11,627 nucleotides of DNA from Bacillota bacterium (GCA_023422005.1 JAEZSC010000122.1:1-11627), one strand, 5' to 3'; numbered from the stretch's first letter, positions 1 to 7,571 are shown. Numbers and translations: made by a program. The notes: a model not told the origin generated them from the letters alone.

Positions 1-1063
1 GGCGGGAGGCCAGGTTGTCCTCGCCGATCGTGGAGCCGTCGCCGCCGCGGTAGCCCTTGCGCAGGGCGGCCTGGCTCATGCGCAGGAAGATCGCGGCATT
101 CACGGCGCGGTTCTGCCAATCGGGCACAACGAACTGCATGAACACGCGCATAGCGTCGATGCGCCGGCGGTAATAGAGCAGCTTAAGCCAGCCAAACGGC
201 AGCAGCCGCCCGCCGCGCAGATGGCGGAACACCTGGTTCCATTCCGGCACGGCCACCACATAGCCGATGGGCCGGCCCTCCAGCGTGCGGGCGATGCACA
301 CCAGCTCGTCGTCGGCGATGGGCAGCAGCGTGCGAGCCAGCTTGGCGATGTCCTCCAGGCTGGGCACGGAGGAGTGCTCCTGCTCGAAGGTTGGCATCGT
401 CTGCACGAGGATCTCGTGGATGTCCCGGATCTCCCGGTCCAGCTGCTTGCGGTCCAGCGGGTACACGCCGTATCGGAACTTGGCCATGGCGTAATCCACC
501 ACGCGGTCGATGCCCTTGGCGCGAAAATCCTCGGCGGTGAAGGAATAGGCAAAAAGGTCCTGATACTTGCGAAGGCCGAAGGCCTCGAACCATTGGGCGT
601 ACCAGGGCGGGTTGTAACTGTTCATCAGGGCCGGCGGGCCGTCGAAGCCCATAACCAGCAGGCCCTTGTAGCTGTCGTCGTTGTCCGGCGATTCCGGGCC
701 GCGCAGCGTCCGCACACCGTGTTCGGTCGCCCATTTCTCGGCGGCATCCAGCAGCGCCATGGCCGCTTCGTCGTCGCGCTCGCACTCGAACAGGCTGAAC
801 CACGCGCTGTTGCTGCCGTTCTCGCGGTTGTAGAGGTGATCGACGCCCACCAGCACGCGGCCTATGACGCGCCTGCCGCGGCGGCACAGCAACAGTTCGT
901 GGGGGCCGTAGCCAAAGAGCATGTTGTCGCGGCCCTGCAGCATGGCGCGCATCTGCAAGCGCAACGGCGGTACGAAGTTTGCGTCGCCGCGGTACAGCCG
1001 GTAGGGCAGCGCGATGAAACGGCGCAGGTCCGCCCGTGTCCTGACCGGCGAGACCTCAAGCAT
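1..1063 (-). CDS. GNAT-like N-acyltransferase, YghO-like (partial, C-terminus beyond the window)
   Basis: An open frame of 354 codons runs on the minus strand from ATG at 1063 to the left edge with no stop. The N-terminus (RFIALPYRLYRGDANFVPPL, about residues 15-34), the block RGPESPDNDDSYKGLLVMGF near 121-140 and YNPPWY at 150-155 fit the pattern I know for YghO-like proteins: large (about 370-390 aa) uncharacterised proteins with a GNAT acetyltransferase fold, so only a few dozen residues should be missing. Family knowledge suggests acyl transfer from acyl-CoA to an amine; the substrate is unknown. No signal peptide or membrane helix is seen, so it is probably cytosolic. The start overlaps the 3' end of the upstream transporter gene by 8 bases and a GGGAG ribosome binding site lies inside that gene, so the two are probably translationally coupled. 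Assignment to the superfamily is fairly sure; function is not. Confidence 0.75.
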   Translation of the reverse strand, partial: MLEVSPVRTRADLRRFIALPYRLYRGDANFVPPLRLQMRAMLQGRDNMLFGYGPHELLLCRRGRRVIGRVLVGVDHLYNRENGSNSAWFSLFECERDDEAAMALLDAAEKWATEHGVRTLRGPESPDNDDSYKGLLVMGFDGPPALMNSYNPPWYAQWFEAFGLRKYQDLFAYSFTAEDFRAKGIDRVVDYAMAKFRYGVYPLDRKQLDREIRDIHEILVQTMPTFEQEHSSVPSLEDIAKLARTLLPIADDELVCIARTLEGRPIGYVVAVPEWNQVFRHLRGGRLLPFGWLKLLYYRRRIDAMRVFMQFVVPDWQNRAVNAAIFLRMSQAALRKGYRGGDGSTIGEDNLASR

Positions 1064-2480
1064 TGCCGCTCTCCCGGCTGCGCAGCGCGGCGATGGTGGC
1101 CTCGTGGCTGCGGCGGTCCAGCCGCATGCGCAGCATGATGCCCACGCCGATGGCCATGAACAGCGCCGGGATGGCTGAGAATATCAGCCGGATGGCCCAC
1201 ACGGCGGAGCCGGGCTGCGTCTGGCCGGGGGAGAGGTCCTCCAGCTTGATGTAGCCGCTCATGCCCAGCGCTATGCCGGCCAACCCTACGAAGCCCGCCG
1301 TGGCCACCTGCTGCAGGAAGGATTGGAAGCCGTAGAACACGCCCTCGGCATCGTAGCCGGTCTCCAGGCGGCTGACGTCGATGGTATCCGGTATGATGGA
1401 CTGGGGAACCACATGGGCCGCCGATACGCCCAGGCTCAGGAAGAACACCAGCGTGAACACGCCGGGCAGGTCGCCCGGCTGCACCAGCATAATGAGCATG
1501 GAACACAGAGCCAGCGCGGCCATGCCCAGGTTGTAGGCCGTCTTCTTGCCCAGGCGTTTCATCAGAAACAGCCACAGCGGCACGAAGGCCGCAGACACGA
1601 TAAAGAGCTCCGCCACCACGGCCAGGAAGATCATCTGGTTGCGGATGCCCAGCCAGCTTTCCAAATAGTAGGGAAAGAATGCCTGCATCACGCTGAAGCC
1701 GCCCCACGTGAACATGTAGGACAGCGCGGCGCAGCGGAAGGGCTGGTTGCGCAGCATGGCCTTATAGGTGGCCAGCATGGCCCGAAAACCGCCGGGGGAT
1801 CGATGGTAGTCACCGCGCTCCCGGCAGCCGGAGAAGGGGATGAACGGCGCCAGCCCCACGATGACGGCGATGACGATGCCTGCGGTCAGATACCCCTGGT
1901 GCACGGCGCTCAGATTTCCGCGGTCGGCGCGCAGGTCCGGAACCAGTATGCTCGGGATCGCCACGGCCAGCAGTCCGCCCAGTATGCTTACGAACATGCG
2001 GTAGGCGGCCAGCTTGCTGCGTTCGTCGTAATTGTCGGTCATCTCGATGTTCAGTGTGGCGTAGGGCACCATGACCAGCGAGAAGAACGTGAAGTATAGG
2101 ATGGACGCGCCGATGGCGGTCAGAAACCGTATGTCCATGCTCCAATCCCTGGGAATGGCCCACAGAAGATAATAGGTGATGCCGGTGGGAATCGCGAACA
2201 GCAGCAGGAAGACGCGCCGCCGCCCCCAGCGGGATCGGGCGCCGTCACTCAGATGCCCGATGACCGGGTCGTTGACGGCGTTATAAATGTTGGTGATGAA
2301 CATGACGACGCCGGCCAGCGCCGCACCCAGGCCCAGTATGTCGGTCAGGTATTTCAGGTAGAACAGCGAGATCACCGACGTACCGAAGGTGCCTGTCAGG
2401 TCTCCCAGGCCAAAGGAAGCCTTTTCGCGGAAGGTAAGCTTCCGGTCTCTGTCCATAAGGTTCGGCGCCGTCTTGGGCAT
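1056..2480 (-). CDS. MFS transporter, GPH (glycoside-pentoside-hexuronide):cation symporter, MelB-type
   Basis: A 474-aa polytopic membrane protein with about 12 hydrophobic segments. The helix II/loop 2-3 signature NAVNDPVIGHLSDGARSRWG (residues 67-86) followed by RRR matches the MelB/GPH family hallmark, and DTIDVSRLETGYDAEGVFYG in the C-terminal half matches the second conserved block of the family. Members carry sugars or glycosides across the cytoplasmic membrane with Na+ or H+; the sugar here cannot be read from sequence. I chose ATG at 2480 because GGGGAGG sits 9 bases upstream; an in-frame TTG at 2513 would add 11 residues but lacks an RBS. One oddity: the position of MelB Asp55 is Asn67 here, while Asn58 and Asp59 are kept as Asn70 and Asp71. 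It is the first gene of a two-gene operon with the overlapping acyltransferase, so a role in importing a metabolite that is then acylated is possible but unproven. Confidence 0.85.
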   Translation of the reverse strand: MPKTAPNLMDRDRKLTFREKASFGLGDLTGTFGTSVISLFYLKYLTDILGLGAALAGVVMFITNIYNAVNDPVIGHLSDGARSRWGRRRVFLLLFAIPTGITYYLLWAIPRDWSMDIRFLTAIGASILYFTFFSLVMVPYATLNIEMTDNYDERSKLAAYRMFVSILGGLLAVAIPSILVPDLRADRGNLSAVHQGYLTAGIVIAVIVGLAPFIPFSGCRERGDYHRSPGGFRAMLATYKAMLRNQPFRCAALSYMFTWGGFSVMQAFFPYYLESWLGIRNQMIFLAVVAELFIVSAAFVPLWLFLMKRLGKKTAYNLGMAALALCSMLIMLVQPGDLPGVFTLVFFLSLGVSAAHVVPQSIIPDTIDVSRLETGYDAEGVFYGFQSFLQQVATAGFVGLAGIALGMSGYIKLEDLSPGQTQPGSAVWAIRLIFSAIPALFMAIGVGIMLRMRLDRRSHEATIAALRSRESGNA

Positions 2481-2513
2481 TTTGGCAATCCTCCCCGTGT
2501 CGAATAAATGCAA

Positions 2514-2547
2514 ATATGATCATATCACCGCGAGGTGGCATCCGCAA
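2514..2547 (-). promoter_or_regulatory. Probable sigma-A promoter of the GPH transporter operon with overlapping palindromic operator
   Basis: On the minus strand TTGCGG (2547-2542) and TATGAT (2524-2519) are separated by 17 bases, a reasonable sigma-A promoter (the -10 matches 5 of 6). The -10 lies inside a perfect 12-base palindrome, ATATGATCATAT at 2514-2525, just upstream of the transporter leader. A dyad over the -10 is where a repressor would be expected to bind, but no adjacent regulator gene is visible and the protein is unknown. Confidence 0.5.
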
Positions 2548-2560
2548 TGTGAAAAGCGTC

Positions 2561-2580
2561 TTCAGCGTTTGGCCGCTGGA
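2561..2580. promoter_or_regulatory. Short inverted repeat in the divergent promoter region
   Basis: CAGCG (2563-2567) and CGCTG (2574-2578) are separated by TTTGGC and extend outward by a G-T and a T-A pair. It lies between the minus-strand transporter promoter and the hemerythrin start at 2632. It could be an operator for the hemerythrin-cheX pair. I see no convincing -35/-10 pair for that operon; TATATC at 2590-2595 is the best weak -10 candidate. Confidence 0.25.
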
Positions 2581-2631
2581 TGATGGTGGTATATCGTTTA
2601 TGTACGTGTCACTTGAGAAGCCGGAGGGGAG

Positions 2632-3063
2632 ATGTCTATGGTTTGGAAGGACAGATATGAGCTGGGAGTCCAGCTGATCGACGAGCAGCACAGGGAGCTG
2701 TTCCAGCGGGTGGACGCATTCATGAACGTACTGCGTTCACCGGTGGATTGGCAGCAGAAGCTGGGCCAGGTCAACGCCACGCTGGATTTCATGAAGGGCT
2801 ACGTGGTAACCCACTTCCACGATGAGGAAGCATATCAGGCGCAAGTCGGTTACCCAGGCCTGGAGGAGCACCGCCGTATCCACGAGGACATGGTGCAGTT
2901 TGTGCTGCAGGTGTCCGAGCAATATGAGAGCAAGGGTTATGACGAGCGGCTGATGCAGCAGTTCGGCGGCAAGCTGCTGGCGTGGCTCATCAACCATGTG
3001 GCCGCGGAGGACCAGCGCATCGCCGATTACGCCCGCGGGAAGGAGGGTGCGCTCCATGTATAA
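2632..3063 (+). CDS. Bacteriohemerythrin (non-heme diiron O2-binding protein)
   Basis: A 143-aa single-domain hemerythrin. All seven expected diiron ligands are visible in the right spacing: His20 (IDEQHRELF), His61 and Glu65 (HFHDEE), His80 and His84 (HRRIH), and His122 with Asp127 (HVAAED). The family binds O2 reversibly at a carboxylate-bridged diiron centre in a four-helix bundle and serves O2 storage, delivery or sensing in the cytoplasm. GGAGGGGA at 2623-2630 precedes two in-frame ATGs, at 2632 and 2638; spacing to GGAGG is 4 for the first and 10 for the second, so the true start could be 2638 (141 aa). The stop overlaps the cheX-like start by 8 bases, so the two form an operon, which points to O2 or redox sensing linked to taxis. 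The call is solid; the physiological role is inferred. Confidence 0.93.
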   Translation: MSMVWKDRYELGVQLIDEQHRELFQRVDAFMNVLRSPVDWQQKLGQVNATLDFMKGYVVTHFHDEEAYQAQVGYPGLEEHRRIHEDMVQFVLQVSEQYESKGYDERLMQQFGGKLLAWLINHVAAEDQRIADYARGKEGALHV

Positions 3064-3511
3064 TCCTCTATATGCGCCTTTTCTGGAAGCCACCCGCCAT
3101 GTGTTCAGCCTGATGCTGGACCTTAACGACATCGTGTGCAACCCGCTGAACAAAGGGGAAGAACCCCAGCCCTGCGAGCTCAACGTATCCATCGGTGTAA
3201 CCGGCGACCTGCAGGGCAGCGTGATTTATCGCTTCCCCGGGGAAACATCGCTCAAGATGGTCGGTATCCTGAGCGGTATGGAGTTCTCCGCCATCGACGA
3301 CTTCGTCGCATCGGCCATGGGCGAGGTCGCCAACATCATCAGCGGCAACGTGATGACGGCGTTGACCAGCCAGAGCCTGCAGTGCGACATCATGCCTCCG
3401 CAGATTCTCGAAACAGCGCCGGACGAGAGCGCCTATGCCATACGCCATGCTGAGCGCTTGACGACCGCTGCCGGAGACATCGAGCTCAGCATCCTGCTCA
3501 ATCGGGCGTAA
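3056..3511 (+). CDS. cheX: CheX-type chemotaxis phosphatase (CheC/CheX/FliY family)
   Basis: A 151-aa protein resembling Thermotoga CheX in length and in its key motif: GEVANIISG at residues 89-97 carries the Glu90 and Asn93 pair that matches the E-x-x-N catalytic residues used to dephosphorylate CheY-P. A second block, GVTGDLQGSVIYRF (47-60), matches the strand region of the family (Thermotoga has IGITGGIEGSLIYSF). CheX acts in the cytosol as a homodimer to end the chemotactic signal; standalone CheX domains also occur near other response regulators. The start ATG at 3056 lies within the 3' end of the hemerythrin gene, with AGGAGGG about 8 bases upstream, so translation is probably coupled. 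No other chemotaxis gene is visible here, so the CheY partner must be elsewhere. The 161 bases between its stop and the mfd start show no clear terminator. Confidence 0.85.
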   Translation: MYNPLYAPFLEATRHVFSLMLDLNDIVCNPLNKGEEPQPCELNVSIGVTGDLQGSVIYRFPGETSLKMVGILSGMEFSAIDDFVASAMGEVANIISGNVMTALTSQSLQCDIMPPQILETAPDESAYAIRHAERLTTAAGDIELSILLNRA

Positions 3512-3558
3512 ACGGGCGCATGTTTATGGAATTTTAGCCATTTCGACACAGAATTCGC

Positions 3559-3587
3559 TTAACAAACTCCATCGGCTGGAGTATAAT
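3559..3587 (+). promoter_or_regulatory. Strong sigma-A promoter of mfd
   Basis: TTAACA (3559-3564) and TATAAT (3582-3587) are spaced by exactly 17 bases, matching the sigma-A consensus at 11 of 12 positions. Transcription should begin near 3594. The in-frame ATG at 3586 lies inside the -10 box, which rules it out as the translation start of mfd when this promoter is used. Confidence 0.8.
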
Positions 3588-3608
3588 GAACACCCTGCGA
3601 ACACCACG

Positions 3609-3641
3609 CCTTGCACGCGAAAGCGCCGTGCAAGGCCTTTT
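3609..3641 (+). promoter_or_regulatory. Hairpin with short T-tract in the mfd leader (possible attenuator)
   Basis: CCTTGCACG (3609-3617) pairs perfectly with CGTGCAAGG (3627-3635) over a 9-base loop, and TTTT follows at 3638-3641. It begins about 15 bases after the predicted transcription start and ends about 20 bases before the mfd RBS. An alternative fold, CGC-GAAA-GCG with a GNRA loop, sits at 3616-3625. It could attenuate transcription or stabilise the 5' end; the T-run is short, so full termination is doubtful. Confidence 0.4.
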
Positions 3642-3672
3642 CCGCGCTCCGGAACGACGGATAGGAGTTTTG

Positions 3673-6600
3673 ATGGAACGAATTCTTTTCAACGCCCTTT
3701 ATGACACGGGCCCATGGCAGCGGCTGGAGGAGAACGTGCTGAGCCGCGGCCAGCGCATGCCTTGCTCGGCCTTTGGCGTGACCGACAGCCGCCGCGCCCA
3801 CCTGGTGGCGGCGCTGCGTGCGCGCCTGGAACGCCCGGTGCTGGTGGTGGCGCCCAACGACGTGCGCGCCATACGCCTGAGCGAGGACATCGCCGCGATG
3901 CTGGGCGTGGATGTGGCCGTGTTCCCGGCGCGGCCCTCGATGATCCGCCGGGTGGCCGCGGCCAGCCGTGACTTGCAGAGCCGCCGCCTGGGCGTGCTGG
4001 CGGCGGCCATGGCGGGCAGCCTGACCGTGGTGGTGGCCACGGCGGAGGCGCTGGCATTCCCGCTGGCGCCGCCCCAGGCCTTTGCCGAAGGCGCAATCCA
4101 GGTGGGCGTGGGGCAAACCCACAACATGCGCGACTTGGCTGCGCGGCTGGCCATGGCAGGCTATCAGCGCGAAGAGCGCGCCGAGGGGCCGGGGCAGTTC
4201 GCCGTGCGCGGCGGCCTGGTGGATGTTTTCGCCCAGGGGGCGGAGCGACCGGCGCGCATCGAGTTCTTCGGCGATGAGATCGACAGCATACGCATCTTTG
4301 ACCCGTGGACCCAGCGCAGCGAAGGCACGGAGCAAACCTTGAGCATCTTCCCGGCCACGGAGGTTCCGCTGAGCCAGTCGGCGCTGGAACGCGGCGCAGC
4401 CAACCTGCGCGGAGCGCTGGAGGCCACCCGCAAGGAGCTGCTCAAGCTGGGCCGGGACGAGCACGCCAAGCAGCACGGTTATCTGCTGGAAGCCCAACCC
4501 GAGCAGCGGCTGGACAGCGCCGTGCAGGAGATGACTGAGAAACTGTTGACCGGCGGCAGCTATGAGGGCATCGAGAACCACTTGCCGCTGTTCTACGAGC
4601 GCTCCGCCATGCTGTGGGATTTCCTCAAGGACCCGCTGGTGGTGCTGGAAGAGCCCAACCGCCTGAAGGAAAGCCTGGACGCCTGGCACGAGGAATATGC
4701 CGTGGAGTTCGAGGAGGCGCTGCGCGGCGGCGAGGCGTTCAGCGCCCAGCGCGGCCTGCCGGCGAGGTATGAGGCGCTGCTGGAGCGCGCCCCCCGCGAT
4801 TGCCTGCTCACGCTGCAGGACCTGACCCGTGACAGCGGCGTCAAGCCCAGGGACATCGTAAAGTTCGGCGGGCGAGACCTGCCCAATTATCGCGGCCAGT
4901 TGGAGATGCTGTCCGCCGACCTGCGAAAGTGGCGGCGGGACAACTGGCGCACGCTGATACTGGCCGGCACCGAAAAGCGCGCCCAGCGCCTGGTGGACAC
5001 GCTGCTGGACATGAGCCTGCCGGCGGTGCACGTGACCCAGGACAGGCCGCTGAACCCCGGCGAGATCGTCGTGCTCTCCGAGGGACTGCGCCAGGGCTTT
5101 GAGGACCCGGAGGAGCGCTTCGTGCTGCTGGGTGAGACCGAGGTGTTCGGTGCGACCCGGCAAAAGAAGAAGGCCGTGCAGCGCTCTTCCAAACGCAAGA
5201 TGGATGTGTTCGCGGACTTGACCATCGGCGACTACGTCGTGCACGAAAGCCACGGCATCGGCATCTTTCGCGGCGTGGTGAAGCTGACGACCGAGGGGCA
5301 GACCCGCGATTATCTGGACATCGAATACCGCGGTACCGACCGGCTGTATGTGCCCACGGAGCAGATGGACCGCGTGGAAAAGTACATCGGCGCCGAGGGC
5401 ATCGCCCCCAAGATCAGCCGGTTGGGCGGCGCCGACTGGGAGCACGCCAAGCGCAAGGTGCGCGAGAAGGTGGCCGGCATGGCCGAAGACCTGATCAAGC
5501 TGTACGCCCAGCGCGACGCGGCCAAGGGCTTCGCCTACGGCCCGGACGACGAGTGGCAGCAGCAATTCGAGGATGCCTTCCCGTGGGATGAGACGCCGGA
5601 CCAGCTGCGCAGCATCAGCGAAATCAAGCGCGACATGGAGAGCCCCAAACCCATGGACCGCCTGCTGTGCGGCGATGTGGGCTACGGCAAAACCGAAGTC
5701 GCGCTGCGCGCCGCATTCAAGGCCATCATGAACGGCAAGCAAGTGGCCATCCTGGCGCCCACGACGGTACTGGCTTACCAGCATTTCAACACGATGAAAG
5801 AGCGCTTCGCCGACTTCGACGTACATTGCGAGATGCTTTCACGCTTCCGTAACGACAACGAGCAGAACAAGATCGTGCAGCGCATCTCCACCAAGGAGAT
5901 CGACATCGTCGTAGGCACCCATCGGCTGCTTTCCAAGGACATCAAGTTTGCCAACCTGGGTCTGCTGATCGTCGACGAGGAGCAGCGCTTCGGCGTGGCC
6001 CACAAGGAGCGCATCAAGCAGATAAAGAGCACGGTAGATGTGCTCACGATGACGGCTACGCCCATCCCGCGCACACTTCACATGTCCATGAGCGGTATCC
6101 GCGACATTTCCACGATCGAGACACCGCCGGAAGAGCGCCAGCCGGTGCAGACTTACGTCATCGAATACCACGAGGACATCATGCGCGACGCCATCCTCAA
6201 GGAGCTCAGCCGCGGCGGGCAGATCTATTTCCTGTATAACCGCGTGGAATCCATGCCGTCCTTCTATCGGCGGCTGCAGGAGCTGGTGCCCGAGGCGCGC
6301 ATCGTCGTGGGCCACGGCCAGATGGAGGACAAGCAGCTGGAGAAAGTCATGATGGACTTCTACCACGGCGAGTACGACATCCTGCTGAGCACGACGATCA
6401 TCGAGAACGGTCTGGACATTCCCAGGGCCAACACGATGATCATCTATGATGCCGACCGCTTCGGCCTGGCGCAGCTCTACCAGCTGCGCGGCCGCGTGGG
6501 GCGCAGCAACCGCCTGGCCTACGCCTATTTTACCTATCGCCGGGACAAGGTTTTGAGCGAGATCGCCGAAAAACGCCTGACCGCCATCCGCGAATTCACC

Positions 6601-7236
6601 GAGTTCGGCAGCGGCTTCAAGATCGCCATGCGCGACCTGGAGCTGCGCGGGGCCGGCAACCTGCTGGGCGAGGAGCAGCACGGGCATATGTCCACCGTGG
6701 GCTACGCGCTGTACTGCCGCCTGATCGACGAAGCGGTGCGCCGCCTCAAGGGCGAGGACATCCTTGAGGAGCTGGAGGTGCGCGTGGACGTCAAGGTGGA
6801 TGCCCACATCCCCGACGACTACATCACCGACCAGATGGCCCGCCTGGAGGTGTACCGCCGCATCGCCGAGATCGAGACCGACGAAGCCCGCCGCGACGTG
6901 CTGGACGAGCTGCTGGATCGTTTCGGTGAGCCGCCGCAGAGCGTGCTTAACCTCATGGACGTGGCCCAGCTTAAGGCCGCATCTGCCCGCGCCCAGATCG
7001 AGCTGGTGCAGCTCAAGGGCACGCAGATGCACTTCAAGTTCGTGGCCGACGCGGCTCTGGACCCGGCAAAACTGTTTGCCTATGTGAACAGCCACAGCCA
7101 GGACCTTTCGCTGGTGGCGGCCAAAGCGCCCAGCCTGGTGCTGCGCCGCGTGCCCTCGCGTTGGAAGGACGTCTTCGCACTGGCAAAGTCGCTGTTGGAG
7201 GAAATCAGCGTTATTGCCGCGGTTCAGGCTTCCTAA
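3673..7236 (+). CDS. mfd: Transcription-repair coupling factor Mfd
   Basis: A 1187-aa protein of usual family length. Mfd is a DNA translocase that removes RNA polymerase stalled at lesions and recruits UvrA. Domains in order: UvrB-like N-terminal module without a functional Walker A (FGVTDSRRAHL near 29-39; AVRGGLVDVFAQG from 177; FFGDEIDSIRIFD); the RNA-polymerase-interacting domain beginning GDYVVHESHGIGIF at 519; a RecG-like motor with Walker A GDVGYGKTEV at 667-676, DEEQ at 768-771, TATPIPRTL from 794 and QLRGRVGRS at 937-945; then GNLLGEEQHGHMSTVGY near 995 and the C-terminal TRCF domain (about 1046-1105). ATG at 3673 has AGGAG 7 bases upstream; the upstream in-frame ATG at 3586 falls in the promoter -10. 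In Bacillus and many Clostridia mfd lies just upstream of spoVT; here a prsA-like gene separates them. Confidence 0.98.
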   Translation: MERILFNALYDTGPWQRLEENVLSRGQRMPCSAFGVTDSRRAHLVAALRARLERPVLVVAPNDVRAIRLSEDIAAMLGVDVAVFPARPSMIRRVAAASRDLQSRRLGVLAAAMAGSLTVVVATAEALAFPLAPPQAFAEGAIQVGVGQTHNMRDLAARLAMAGYQREERAEGPGQFAVRGGLVDVFAQGAERPARIEFFGDEIDSIRIFDPWTQRSEGTEQTLSIFPATEVPLSQSALERGAANLRGALEATRKELLKLGRDEHAKQHGYLLEAQPEQRLDSAVQEMTEKLLTGGSYEGIENHLPLFYERSAMLWDFLKDPLVVLEEPNRLKESLDAWHEEYAVEFEEALRGGEAFSAQRGLPARYEALLERAPRDCLLTLQDLTRDSGVKPRDIVKFGGRDLPNYRGQLEMLSADLRKWRRDNWRTLILAGTEKRAQRLVDTLLDMSLPAVHVTQDRPLNPGEIVVLSEGLRQGFEDPEERFVLLGETEVFGATRQKKKAVQRSSKRKMDVFADLTIGDYVVHESHGIGIFRGVVKLTTEGQTRDYLDIEYRGTDRLYVPTEQMDRVEKYIGAEGIAPKISRLGGADWEHAKRKVREKVAGMAEDLIKLYAQRDAAKGFAYGPDDEWQQQFEDAFPWDETPDQLRSISEIKRDMESPKPMDRLLCGDVGYGKTEVALRAAFKAIMNGKQVAILAPTTVLAYQHFNTMKERFADFDVHCEMLSRFRNDNEQNKIVQRISTKEIDIVVGTHRLLSKDIKFANLGLLIVDEEQRFGVAHKERIKQIKSTVDVLTMTATPIPRTLHMSMSGIRDISTIETPPEERQPVQTYVIEYHEDIMRDAILKELSRGGQIYFLYNRVESMPSFYRRLQELVPEARIVVGHGQMEDKQLEKVMMDFYHGEYDILLSTTIIENGLDIPRANTMIIYDADRFGLAQLYQLRGRVGRSNRLAYAYFTYRRDKVLSEIAEKRLTAIREFTEFGSGFKIAMRDLELRGAGNLLGEEQHGHMSTVGYALYCRLIDEAVRRLKGEDILEELEVRVDVKVDAHIPDDYITDQMARLEVYRRIAEIETDEARRDVLDELLDRFGEPPQSVLNLMDVAQLKAASARAQIELVQLKGTQMHFKFVADAALDPAKLFAYVNSHSQDLSLVAAKAPSLVLRRVPSRWKDVFALAKSLLEEISVIAAVQAS

Positions 7237-7378
7237 AAACCCAGTAGGATGGCTTGTATCAGAACCGACTGACGATTCATTCGGCAGGAGGAAACGGCTA
7301 CACGAAAAAGGTCGGCTCAAGAACCGCCCGCAGCGTTCTCTCGATCCCATATAATTGAGTATGAGCCGGACACAAAGA

Positions 7379-7410
7379 TGTCCCCTGCCGACCGTTATCG
7401 GCAGGGGACA
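7379..7410. repeat. Perfect 13-bp inverted repeat, 6-base loop
   Basis: TGTCCCCTGCCGA and TCGGCAGGGGACA flank the loop CCGTTA. It is the strongest hairpin in the mfd-prsA gap and lies in the position of the conserved CNGTTA hairpin of the three-copy element. The bases after it on the plus strand are AAAGGATA; on the minus strand TCTTTGTG follows, so any terminator activity would be weak. Confidence 0.75.
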
Positions 7411-7449
7411 AAGGATACAGACTACAAGTCGCCCAGATCGCCGAGGCAC

Positions 7450-7495
7450 AACGGTGCCGAAGGCGAAAGACAACAACAGTGCCGATGGCGAAATA
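7450..7495 (+). repeat. Two 21-base direct repeats upstream of the prsA promoter
   Basis: Positions 7450-7470 and 7475-7495 match at 18 of 21 bases, sharing GTGCCGA(A/T)GGCGAAA, with a 25-base period. They end just before the predicted -35 of the prsA-like gene at 7499. The first copy is also part of a hairpin in the structured element, so the repeat may come from element structure or be a tandem regulator site. Confidence 0.5.
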
Positions 7496-7498
7496 AAC

Positions 7499-7528
7499 TT
7501 TGCATTCCGACAGCAATTTCAGTATAAT
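7499..7528 (+). promoter_or_regulatory. Probable sigma-A promoter of the prsA-like gene
   Basis: A perfect TATAAT at 7523-7528 is preceded by TTTGCA at 7499-7504 with an 18-base spacer (4 of 6 match in the -35). Transcription would start near 7535, giving a leader of about 37 bases before the ATG at 7572, with AAAGGAAG as RBS. Confidence 0.6.
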
Positions 7529-7571
7529 TGTTTACGTTTCTGTCAAGTTCCCTTGAAAGGAAGAAATACTT

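Larger units (their letters stand above)
7264..7495 (+). repeat. Structured intergenic element, copy 1 (mfd-prsA gap)
   Basis: This fills most of the 335-base gap after mfd. In the same order as copies 2 and 3 it shows a hairpin with loop TTCAT (CTGACGA 7269-7275 / TCGGCAG 7281-7287), then AAACGGCT, a GCTCA...CCGCCCGCAG block near 7314-7332, a perfect 13-base-pair hairpin with loop CCGTTA (7379-7391 / 7398-7410), and a two-part stem TCGCC (7438-7442) + GGCAC (7445-7449) closing on GTGCC (7454-7458) + GGCGA (7462-7466). It is the most diverged of the three. The 13-bp hairpin has no T-run on the plus strand, so it is not a typical mfd terminator. Confidence 0.6.

Noticed and set aside
221..1138. 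305-codon open frame on the plus strand
   Set aside because: Antisense to the YghO-like gene; composition typical of shadow frames and no motif.
3586..3672. 29-residue N-terminal extension of Mfd from ATG 3586
   Set aside because: That ATG is inside the TATAAT box of the mfd promoter and lacks an RBS; ATG 3673 has AGGAG at good spacing.
3559..5826. 755-codon open frame on the minus strand antisense to mfd
   Set aside because: His/Gln/Ala/Leu-rich shadow translation caused by GC-rich codon use in mfd; no family motif, and it covers the mfd promoter.
7350..7355. TATAAT between mfd and the 13-bp hairpin
   Set aside because: No acceptable -35 at 16-18 bases upstream and no gene directly after it.
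5839..7476. 545-codon open frame on the minus strand
   Set aside because: Antisense shadow of the Mfd motor and TRCF domains; no recognisable domain or RBS.
7521..7546. Minus-strand TTGACA ... TATACT upstream of element copy 1
   Set aside because: Spacer is only 14 bases, too short for a normal sigma-A promoter.
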